DNA of 64,000 bases from Cloeon dipterum (lineage: Eukaryota; Arthropoda; Insecta; Ephemeroptera; Baetidae): NCBI RefSeq assembly GCF_949628265.1, contig NC_088789.1, positions 11,276,886 to 11,340,885 of the forward strand, read 5' to 3'. How positions within the stretch are numbered: position 1 is the first letter of the stretch; the number at the start of each line of letters is the position of its first letter. The notes under the pieces were generated by a model, which saw nothing but the letters and a program-made list of their open reading frames with translations, did not search any database and was not told the origin of the DNA. Below, piece by piece: positions 36,760 through 46,805 of the stretch. The position numbers were made by a program, and so were the translations under genes.

Positions 36760-39454
36760 ATGAAGTTGACAGGAAAATTCATTGATAAGGATGGAAAAGG
36801 GTATCTATTTTAATTTTTCATCATTTTTCTACAATAATACATTTTTCTTGATTTCAGGCATGTTTCCCTTATCCCTGACGAGCCAGAGGACATGTGGCAC
36901 GCCTTCAATTTGATCTGCGAGGGTGACAGTGTTAGAGCTTCGACTGTCAGGTATTTACAATATGATACTTTTGTTAACCTACGAATTTCTCATCATTTAA
37001 ATAAAATTTATTTATTCATCTCTTAGGAAAGTTCAAAATCAAACAGCCACCGGATCGTCAACTAGTAGCAAAATTCGAACTACCCTTACCATTGCTGTGG
37101 AATCAATTGACTTTGATACGCAGGCATGCATGCTCAGACTTAAGGGTAGAAATATCGAGGAGAATCAGTATGTGAAGGTAAGGAATTCTCTTCATCCTAA
37201 AAGTTTAAATGTAAAGCTTTTGTTTCCAGATGGGTGCATATCATACTATTGACTTGGAGGTTAATAGAAAATTTACGTTAACAAAGGAAGAGTGGGACTC
37301 CATTTCTCTAGAGCGAGTTGATCAAGCATGCGATCCAACCCAAGTACCGTCTTAATCTACAAAAATACCCCCAGCAACCCATAATTAATTATTCTTTTCT
37401 TAAGCATGCTGACGTTGCTGCAGTTGTCATGCAGGAAGGACTAGCTAATATATGTTTGGTTACATCTAGTATGACAATTGTTAGAGCTAAAATTGAGCAA
37501 GCGATACCTCGGAAAAGAAAAGGTCACGCCCAACAACACGAAAAGGTTAGTTTGACATTCTGTTTGTCTCATTGCAAATAATTCCTAGATACTCATGCTG
37601 GGTTTAGAAAAAGTTGATTCATAAATAATTTCCCCCATAATTACTGTAAGAATTTTGAGTTTTCAATTTTGAGATCAATCTAAATGGGAACAGACCCTAA
37701 ACACTCTGATTCCAAGTCCATCCTGATAATGTGCATTTTACTAGAAAAGCCTTTTATTTGACTAATACACTAATACACTCTCAAACCCTTTAAGAAAGAA
37801 CGGGATATTTCTCATTAAAAATTTGCTGTTTTATACAATGATATATGCCTAATTTTATTGGCTGCCAACTTCAGCCCTATTTCATGGCACAAACTCACTA
37901 TAAGTTAAAAAATCCTTGAGTGATATTTTAAATGACACTGTTGATACCTTCTAGCTGATTGCTTTGGGAAAATTTTAAATTATTTTATTACTTAATCGGC
38001 CTTTTACTCAACAAAATCTGATATCTCTTTCCGCCTAAAATTTTAAAACAAATTAATTTATAAAATAGGATCAAATGCAGGAACCGGAAGTGCTATTAAC
38101 TTTCTAAATTGGTGGGGGTAAAGGGCAGGCTGTTTGACAGATATTATGGTAACGTCTTTCTTTAGTTAACTTTTTCACCTTGCAATGATATCTTACATTT
38201 GATAAATATTGGAACAAACTAAGATTTTTCAATTGAAATTGCTTCTGAAAAATTTTGATAACGGCATATTATTGTGCCTTTGCCTTCATTGGCATCCATC
38301 AACAAAACAAACTAAGATGCGACGCTATTTTAAGATTTTCTTATTTTCAGGGCATGCAGAGGTTTTTTGAAAGTGTGCTTCAGTCCATAATTCGCCATGT
38401 CAATTTTGATGTCGTCAAATGCGTTCTTATTGCTAGCCCTGGATTTGTCAAGGACCAATTTATGGAGTATCTAGTTCAGCAGGCATCAAAAACTGACAAC
38501 AAAGTTCTCATCGACAACCGATCAAAGTTCCTTCTTGTGCACGCCTCAAGTGGATTCAAGCATTCTCTAAGAGGTTTGTGAACGTGGATTATTTAACTGT
38601 ATTTTTTCGGTTTAGTTATTACTCAATAGGATATGGGGAATTCATAATTATTTAATCATGACTCAATCAATGGGTCCTTTTCATGATTCTAGAAGTAGCA
38701 ACCAGCGCATCTTGTCGAAAGGGATTTTTGAAACTAATTGGTTATTTTCTCAAACTTATTTTCCCACTTATTGAAACAGGACCCTGCTTATTTACTTGGT
38801 TTATTGACTGATATTTTGTATAAAGGAGAATGAGCCTCACTCTTAATGCGAAATTTTGTTGCAAGTTGTTGTCTTGATATGAAAATGCCTATTATTTTCT
38901 ATTTGCAGAGGTTCTGGCGGACCCTGCAGTTGTTGCAAAGATGGCAGATACAAAAGCAGCTGGGGAAGTAAAAGCTCTGGATGCGTTTTATGCAATTTTG
39001 CAAACGGATCCTGCCCGTGCCTTCTATGGCCCAGCCCATGTCGAGAAAGCTAATGCATCACAGGCTATCGAAACTTTGCTAATATCAGATAATTTGTTTA
39101 GGTGAGTAAAGGATATCACCAAAATACAACATAATTGCTGGCTAGACATCTAGATGGTTATTTAACTTATGATTTTTATTTCAGAATCCAGGATGTGGCT
39201 CAGAGGAAGAAATACGTGACACTGGTTGATTCAATTCGAGAAAATGGAGGCGATGTCAAAATTTTTTCCAGCTTGCATGTGTCTGGTGAACGTGAGTGGT
39301 ATTTTGAAATTAAAAAATTTATTTAATTTTCGCAACTCTAGAGCTGGCTCTGTTAACTGGAGTTGCAGCAATTTTGCGGTTCCCAATGCCTGAACTAGAA
39401 GAGGATGAAGAGGAGGAAGCAGCTGGCGGTGAACTTGATAAAGATGCAAGCTGA
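36760..39454 (+). CDS. pelo: Pelota (Dom34), ribosome-rescue factor
   Basis: eRF1-like protein that with Hbs1 splits stalled ribosomes in no-go and non-stop decay. Nine exons: 36760-36800, 36858-36950, 37027-37177, 37230-37343, 37405-37545, 38351-38573, 38909-39101, 39185-39291 and 39342-39454, joining in phase to 391 residues (human 385). The N-terminal Sm-like domain (about 1-130) begins [14 protein letters not shown] and includes [12 protein letters not shown]. The central domain has [12 protein letters not shown] and the conserved ASPGF. The C-terminal eL30-like domain runs from about 270 to a Glu-rich end. It lacks a GGQ motif, as expected for Pelota rather than eRF1. An AATAAA lies at 40128-40133. 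Confidence 0.97.
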
Positions 39455-40184
39455 AAAGTTACTGTTCAACATGGTGTTTGGCCTTCAGTTCCTAACCAAT
39501 TGACTTTTGAAAATATGCCAAGATGCATTTTCATCAGGTTGTGAAAATGAGCACACATTAAATTCACAGCTGCAGACCTAAATTCAGTCTTTTGCTGCAA
39601 CTTCTCTATTTTCTATGTAATTAGTCTTTTGTTCTAATTTATTATTGTTGCGATGTTGGTAATTAGTAGCTGATCAAGTTATTTTCAGTCAGGTGCATGA
39701 TATCTTCACTTGGGAATTCACTGACTTGCACAATACCAAAATCAATGTATTTTAATTTGAATTAAATAATCCCATTTCCATCTACTAAGTGATAAATAAT
39801 GTTGACTGATGATGTAAAGGGTTCCACAACAACCCCCTTGATTTCTATGCAGCTGTATTGGTTGTCTTCTGTTCCTATACAAAATCCACTTGTTCAAGAT
39901 ATAGCTTTGCGTTACACTTAAAATAAGAATATTTAATTATTCTTGATATTTTAAAGTGATCAGTACAGCGAAGTTAATTTTCACGTTAAGTGGCATTATG
40001 TTTTTAATCAGTACACTAGATAATCATGTTCAGTTTGCTCCAAAATTTTGTACTAAAGAGTTTTGTCCATCTTTTTTAAACATGGCCTTTTTCGTACAAG
40101 AATTATTGGTATTCCTTCGTTTGTGGAAATAAATATGGGGTTAAGCGCTATTGTAAATCTCGTCGTTTACCTTTATTTAGCATA
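39455..40184. other. Shared 3' region of Pelota and the methyltransferase-like gene
   Basis: Pelota 3' untranslated region with AATAAA at 40128, only about 50 bp from the convergent gene's stop codon, so the two transcripts probably overlap at their 3' ends. No other feature seen. Confidence 0.5.
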
Positions 40185-41796
40185 TCAAACTTTGACATAA
40201 AGGGCTACAGCGTCATGTGAATTTTCCATTTTCATTCCATCGATGAGCGTCCATTCTGGCGTGAGGGGCTGAAATGGCTGCGGATTGCTGTGTGTCCCAC
40301 TTCCCTCAACTGGGCCACACACAAACACAATTGTTCCCTTAAACTCGGTCAAATATTGCCTCCACGCGGGCTCGCAATTAAAATAGCAAAATAATAGAGC
40401 TGTTGATTCACTTGACAACGCTTCTTTCACTTCATGGTCGTCTGGATAGTTTAATTGGTGAAAAACTGGTGGAGCATATGCTGAAGTCCACCAATCTTTG
40501 TCTACCTCGACACCAAGAACAGTCAATCCTACAAAATTTATATTAAAAAGCCTATAATAACTTAATTCTTCATTTGATATATACTTATATGGCTGGTAAT
40601 ACCAAGGATAGGAAAAATTTAAGCTCCGTATTTTGTAATAGTTGATTTCACATGAAAGCTAGATGATGCATCGCACTATTTTTGGCACTTCTGTTCTAAT
40701 CAAAAAAGCCCAATTTTATTTTAATAGAAAAACGACTTATCATCACTTTGCACTCAAAATGAGTCCTGAGTTTACAACCAGGGTTGCAAAAAACTCACAT
40801 TTGAAAAAAATGTAGTGCAGTGTTTTTTAAACTAGTTCCTTGCAGGCAATGTTTTCACCTCAGATTTCAATAATTTTCTGATTATTAGCTCATTGACCTC
40901 GGCTTGAAAATTGTCAGAGAGAAATTTTTGAAGAAATTGAGGTAGCAAAATGGCGATTTAAAAGAAAAATCTGCAGAGTGGTGGAAATCTTAACGACTCC
41001 GACCACAAATTTTATATTTTCACAGGGAAATTAATATGGAATAAATTCATTTCTTGCGCAAGAAATTAATATAAATTGAGTGGTAAAAACCGTTAAAAAT
41101 CAATAGTGAAAATACCGGGTGGTAAGCAAATGCAACCCCGTTTACAACAAATATACCAATATTTAATCAATTTTTTAACTTGCGTTATTTTTTGGGGGGA
41201 AAGTGAAAAACTGATTGCGCTGTATTGATTCTATCACAAAATGTCAACAATTAAATTTAAATATATTTATGAAGAAATTGTTCATTATACGCGGCACATC
41301 CTTTTTTAATTATATCGGCTTTTAAAAAATGAAAATTACCTCTAATAGCAGTTTTGATGATCCATTCAAACAAACCGGTCCCGCAACCCAAGCTGACTAG
41401 CTTGCTTATTTTGTGCCTTTTCAAGTGGTTGTCGATGAAGTCAATTGATGCATTCGTAGGACGCGGCCAAAGAAGCAAAGGCTTATGCTCACCATCGCAC
41501 AAGTAGTTAATAGCACCTCGCCAATTGTCTGCAAAAGTTGAATGGTAGGTTTATTCGAGTAAGAGACAAAATAATTAAAAAATAAATACTACCATCACAA
41601 TTTTTTTAAGTTTAAGTTATGACTATGAAAACTAAAAACATTTTCTGCGAAAATGACCATTTAAAGTAAACGCTGTAGAGACATATATTTAATATAAAAA
41701 ATGTTTAAAGACTTTCCAATTTATAAAACTCTTACCATTTTCAAAAAAATCTTTCATCTCTTCTTTGAGATCATGAATGGTTTTTGTTTCTCGCAT
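40185..41796 (-). CDS. Small SAM-dependent methyltransferase-like protein, uncharacterised
   Basis: Three exons on the minus strand, 41736-41796, 41340-41528 and 40185-40528, joining in phase to 197 residues. The protein starts MRETKTIHDLKEEMKDFF. It has a Rossmann motif I (LVSLGCGTGLFEWII) followed at the expected distance by an acidic motif II (TVLGVEVDKDWW), the usual signature of class I SAM-binding folds. There is no signal peptide or membrane segment. The substrate cannot be inferred; no Asn-Pro-Pro-Tyr-type catalytic motif is visible. Its short length suggests a single-domain enzyme or a pseudo-enzyme. It is tail-to-tail with Pelota. I do not recognise the family by name. Confidence 0.75.
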
Positions 41797-43299
41797 AATG
41801 CCTTAATTACAGAGCGCGGGTAGAGCTTTTGAACTATCGGCGGGTTCACCTCTTATGGAAACAGCACAGATTAGTGCGATTAAGTGTCGCGCGCGCGTGT
41901 TGGTCTTCAACTGGCTACCTCTCTGCTATCTGGGGACTATAACAATGACGATTGCTGACGTCTAGTCGTCTATAGCTAATTGTGGCCAATATAGCCCACG
42001 TTTAGATAACATTTTTGGCACCTTATTCTTTTGTGCCGAGCCAAATACCTTGAAACCAGAGATCCACGTGGTTGCGCGGCGTGACACTTAAGTGATCCAT
42101 TTTTGCCTTTATGCACAAGCAGGAGGAACGTTATGAAGAGACATATTATGATATATTATATAGTTCTAGGTTTAATCACTAATTAAGGGCACTAAGGTTT
42201 ATGCTTCATACGTCAAAATAATACAATTTTAACCCATGCTTTGCACGATGCACGCGCCATTGAATCAAGTCTGACGTACTGGCCGTGCTACTTGGCCTCT
42301 CTCTTTTTGGACTGAACAGCGCTCTAAAGCGGCTAGAATTAGTGCGTTCTTCTGGGGTTCTTTATTTCTTTCTCCCAGAGTCTCCGCTCCCGAAAATATT
42401 TCCTTTTACCGAAATTTCCAGGTGGCGCCCTTTATGAAATATCTTTCCCGGGAATTCTCCCGATTCTTATTTCCCGATTCCTCCCGTTTTCTTTTTACTG
42501 CAAAAATTTATAAAAATTAAAAGTAGACACCGTGAACGATGGTAAATTTATTCTAAGCTCGGCGCATCTTTACAAATACAAACTTACTATATTAATATTC
42601 CGTGTTGAAATTGAATACTATACTTCGGGTTGGAAGTTTAAATGTTCATGAAGGCCATTTAAGACTTGGCCACGTTAACCGTTTACGTTATAAAATTCGA
42701 TTTTTGTATAATATGTGAGATAATGTATACTAAAGAAAAATTTCCATTAAATCATGCAGGGACTCCCGACTTTGTAATTGCGAGAACGACAGGAGCGGAC
42801 AAAACCATCAATAATGATCGAAAATTATGTGAAATTTTTAGTAAAGCGAGAATGATATTAAAAAGGTACATTTTACCATTTTACAGCCTAATTAACTTCG
42901 CAAATTGAGCTTGGGACCGTAAATAAAGTTATCAAATGCCGTAAAAAATGCCAAACAAAAAAGAAACACCCCTCACAACAATCTTGAAACATTTTAGAAA
43001 AAATGAAAGTGAGTTGCGAATATAAAATTTGACTCTGCGATTCTGGGAAATTCAGCTCCCGACAAAAATATCCCCCGCTCCCGTCCCGCCGTGACTCTCT
43101 CTAACAATATTAAGTAGTAAGCAATTTTTCTCCTGGCAGTCCTGACACCAGGAATTCTTGGAAGATTCCGGGAGTACTAAAATATGAGCATCTGTTGACC
43201 ATAATCAACTTCCGTCCCGAACTCCCAGCGAACGCTGAACTTGAACTGAAACTGACTGAAGTGACTGAGTTTGTTAGCAGCGGTTAGGTTAGCAGCAGT
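41797..43299. other. Divergent upstream region of the methyltransferase-like and IAP genes
   Basis: No gene recognised. Contains C-rich patches (about 42355-42500 and 43050-43100) with repeated TCCCG-type words, and a small open frame (42666-42908) without a recognisable domain. Promoters of both flanking genes should lie here. Confidence 0.4.
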
Positions 43300-43423
43300 G
43301 CACTCACTAAGTGCAGTCGAGTGCAGTGTGCAGTAGTGGGAGTTCCACCCAGAGTTCAGTTCATTGTCAACCAGTCAGTCACGTCCAGGTCACGTCGCGT
43401 CGTGCTCACGTGCTCCTTATCAG
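43300..43423 (+). other. Probable non-coding first exon of the IAP gene
   Basis: GC-rich stretch ending in a strong donor (TATCAG/gtacgg) at 43423, matching an acceptor (tttttgcag) ending at 44462, 40 bp before the IAP start codon. The left limit is a guess because no promoter element was decisive. Confidence 0.5.
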
Positions 43424-43571
43424 GTACGGTAATGGGTAATGCAAAAAAATGCATCACGCATCACTTTTGCACCAGAGCGACCAGAGCTTATTGTCATATT
43501 ACATAGTTGTTGTTAGTTAGGTTGAGTGCATGATATACATATGTGGAGGAGGAGAAAGGAGTGAGAGTGTG

Positions 43572-43695
43572 TATGGAAAAGTTACAGTAGTTTTCGCCGC
43601 TAAGTTACAGTTTTTGCCACCCCTACTTAAACATGCGGGATTCTCATAAGAACTGGCGAGATGTTTAACCCGACAGAAACTGTAACTTTACCATA
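43572..43695 (+). mobile_element. MITE-like element, family A, copy 2
   Basis: Same orientation and layout as 11746-11864: starts TATGGAAAAGTTACAG, ends CTGTAACTTTACCATA. Small insertions relative to copy 1, for example AGT after the first GTTACAGT. Lies in the first intron of the IAP gene. Confidence 0.85.
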
Positions 43696-43813
43696 GTAGA
43701 AGTCGAGTATTATGTAGAAGGCATGGTACGTCATAATATCTTACTTATTGTTAGTTTGAGCAATCAATCATCCTAGAGGTGTCTAAAATTCTGGTAAAAT
43801 CGAGATTATATTA

Positions 43814-43933
43814 TATGGTTAAGTTACAGTTTCTGCCTGGTTACACATCTCGCCAGTTCTTATGAGAATCCCATATATAAAAGTAAGGGTGGTGAAAACT
43901 AAGTCTGCGGCGAAAAGTGTAATTCTTCCAATA
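43814..43933 (-). mobile_element. MITE-like element, family A, copy 3 (diverged)
   Basis: Reverse orientation: TATGGTTAAGTTACAGTTTC at the left and a decayed right end (TTCTTCCAATATA). The internal ATCTCGCCAGTTCTTATGAG block matches the reverse complement of copies 1 and 2. Confidence 0.8.
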
Positions 43934-44064
43934 TATAATAAAATTTTGTCCATCCATATTACTCTAACTCCTATAGGTTAGACTTTTCTATATTATACTT
44001 TTCAGACTTATGTACAGAAATAATGTATGTATTGCAACATTTTGGATATCGATATTATAATATA

Positions 44065-44185
44065 TATCGTAAAGTTACAGTTTCCGTCAGGTTATACACA
44101 TCTCGCCAGTTCTTATGAGAATCCCATGTTAAAGTAAGGGTGGCGAAACTGTAACTCGTCGGCGGCAAAAACTGACTTTTCCATA
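44065..44185 (-). mobile_element. MITE-like element, family A, copy 4
   Basis: Reverse orientation: left end TATCGTAAAGTTACAGTTTC, right end ACTTTTCCATA. It shares the ATCTCGCCAGTTCTTATGAG core with copy 3. Lies in the same IAP intron. Confidence 0.83.
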
Positions 44186-44196
44186 GTACTTGGCCT

Positions 44197-44345
44197 GATA
44201 GTTAGACTTTCTCGCCAAACAATTACATGGGAGATTCACACTTTCCGCTCTCTCGCCCTCTGATGGGAAGAATCAATGTAATGCCCTATCCGCCCTATCC
44301 TAGCGAGAAGTGTGAGTGTTGGGCGAAAAGTGTGAGTCTACCATA
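44197..44345. mobile_element. Related short inverted-repeat element, family B
   Basis: The right end reads GGGCGAAAAGTGTGAGTCTACCATA. Its reverse complement (TATGGTAGACTCACAC, then TTTTCGCCC) is matched imperfectly by the left end (GATAGTTAGACTTTCTCGCC). Subterminal CACACTTTCCGC and CGAGAAGTGTGAG are also inverted. It shares only the TATGG-type tip with family A, so it is probably a sister family. Confidence 0.6.
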
Positions 44346-44502
44346 AAAACACATACATAATAATATCATCAAAGACTTTCTGAAATTTGATAGTATTCAC
44401 CATTACAAATTTAAAAATAATTTATGTGTGTGTGTCTATAATATGCATTTCATTTTTTGCAGGGTTTAAAGAACGCGCGCCTCTCTAAACAAAACAGCAT
44501 TA

Positions 44503-46156
44503 ATGGCAAGATCATTTCGCAAGAAAGTGGCGCTAAACGAGAGCCGCAGTTGGCATGAGGATGAAAAACAACCCCTTGTTCTATCAAACACCTTGGAAAA
44601 ATTGAACCTTCATATATCTATCCATCGATACCTCACCTTTCCGATGAACTTCTGTGTAGGGTCACCTTCGATCAGAGTACATTTGGCCAATGCAGGACTC
44701 TACATGAGCCACGATAAGAGAACCTTGTTCTGCGCTTTTTGCGACTTGAAGATCAATCATTTTGACCATTTGGGTGGGCAAGATTTAAGAACTGAGGAGG
44801 ACTTTGACGATGTGCACCAGCAACTGAGCAAGAACTGTCCGCTGTACTGCAGTGATGAGACTGAAAATATATTGTTTGAGCCCAGCAAAGTGCTTGACTA
44901 TAGATTTGAAGCGTTCAGGCTTTTTTCTCTTCTCAACGCTAACTGGGTGCCCACAATTTCTCCCTATGATTTGGCTCATTCTGGATTCTACTACGTGGGA
45001 GATTTGGACAATTGCCGCTGTTGCTTCTGCAAACTTGAGGTCAGAGGTTGGGAACCAGGTGACGTTGCTGATATGGAACACAGGAGATGGTTTCCAAACT
45101 GCCCTTTCATGACAGGAAAATTAGTAGGAAACGTCAAAATTGGAGATGAGCTCCCCCCTGCTTCATCATCAACTATTCAGAGACCCATGGATCAAGCTAA
45201 CCCATTCATCAAATCCTTCCGAATCAACCCATGTAAGTCCTTGTATGCATATCCTTTGATTGGATTCTCTCCCAAATGGGTTGAATTTAAATACACATTA
45301 CAGCATGTAAAAACTTGACATCACAGCCACTCTAATAATATTAGATTAAGAGTATATTATTTTAATCATAATTTGTCTCAAAAAATATGAAAGAAATTTT
45401 TTTATAAAAATGACAAGAGACAAAAAGTGATAACTCAGAGTTTCTTATATTCTTGCTTAATCACTTTTCTCTTTAGATCCCAATTTAAAATTGAACATCA
45501 AAAAGGTTACTCTGGAAGGGCTCGGAATCCGCAATGTTCAAGCACCTAAATACCCCAACTACTCTAACTATAACACCAGATTGATGACCTACAAATTGTG
45601 GCCCAAGTCTCTAGAGCAAACTCCAGAGATTCTCGCAGCTGCTGGATTCTTCTACACCAAAACTGGTGACCAAGTCATCTGCCACTATTGCGGCATCGGC
45701 CTCAAGAGCTGGGCGCCACACGAGGACCCACTGACTGAGCACGTTTCTTGGGAACCTAGATGCGAGTTTGTGATGATGTCCAAAGGCGCTGACTTTGTCA
45801 AGAATATCTTGAATAGCGCTAAAATGTGAGTATAAACACATTAAATTTGTGATTTGAATTGATCAAAGCACATTGTCTGAAGCTAGTGAAGCTATGAGCG
45901 ATCATTTTTTTTAATATTATATATATGGGTTTTTTATTCCAGACACGCGTCGACTGCAAAGGCGCAGCTGCAGTTGGTAAGAAGCAAAATTAGCAGCATC
46001 ATTTGCAAAAGCTGCAATCAGGCCACAGCCAATATTGTCAACTTGAGCTGCGGTCATATGGTTACTTGCTCGACCTGTGCAGAAAAAACTCCTGCAAAAA
46101 AATGCGCTACTTGCAGCGCTCGCGTGCTTGCTACTCTTCTTGTCTACCCGATGTAA
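44503..46156 (+). CDS. Inhibitor of apoptosis protein, three BIR domains plus RING
   Basis: Caspase-binding E3 ubiquitin ligase of the XIAP/DIAP type. Three coding exons, 44503-45232, 45477-45825 and 45943-46156, join in phase to 430 residues. BIR1 (about 45-125) is atypical: it keeps CAFC and an HxxxxxxC pair but has a long acidic insert before the His. BIR2 (about 145-205) has CCFC and EHRRWFPNC. BIR3 (about 275-335) has CHYC, GLKSWAPHEDP and EHVSWEPRC. The C-terminal RING (about 380-430) has CKSC, CGHMVTC, STC and CATC. No UBA or CARD domain is visible. Exon 1 starts 40 bp downstream of an acceptor, implying an untranslated first exon. An AATAAA lies at about 46563. Confidence 0.93.
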
Positions 46157-46805
46157 GTTTCCTGTAAGATCTCTTAACTTAAAAAAGACAACATTTACAA
46201 AACATTCCAATATAATCATACATATAAATCCAAATTACAAATAATGACATAATTGATTAAGCAAAGATCTCATCTGCGGGTATAATATATTAATGCGACC
46301 AAGTATTACCTCCTGATTCATATTAATACATGAATTGCTCTATTTGTGTAGAAGAAAGTCCCTTAGTTAGCTGTATGTCCTGCTAGTAACTCATTAGCTT
46401 GTTCTGCACAATCTATTTGTTATAGCACGTTTTTATGGGATTTGATTTAAGTTCCTATTAAATTAAGGCCAATAACCTCATTGTAATTTTGAATGACTGA
46501 ATTAAATACTCAACTTGATATTATTATTCTCAACAGTAAAATGTGCGTCATAAGACTACAAAAATAAATGCACCTCGTATTCCTAAAAATTTGTTGCAAA
46601 TTTTTGGATCAAATATTTTTTCTGGTCAGCACTTAAAAATCCATGAAATTTTTGAGTCAATATATGAGCTTCAAGCACGGTAATGTTAATCAAAGGCAAA
46701 AATTCTTACAATAATTAGTGATTATGCCCTGTATTATTTTTGTTCCAAAATGAAAATTAGTTGATATTTTTAGTTAAATTATCTTTTATTAACCAATACA
46801 AAATC
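46157..46805. other. Shared 3' region of the IAP and NRF-6-like genes
   Basis: IAP 3' untranslated sequence with AATAAA at about 46563-46568. On the minus strand an AATAAA (TTTATT at 46785-46790) follows the NRF-6-like stop codon by about 16 bp. Nothing else seen. Confidence 0.5.

Noticed and set aside
42355..43110. C-rich patches with TCCCG words upstream of the IAP gene, considered as a satellite or Z-DNA region
   Set aside because: No regular period or consistent unit could be established by eye.
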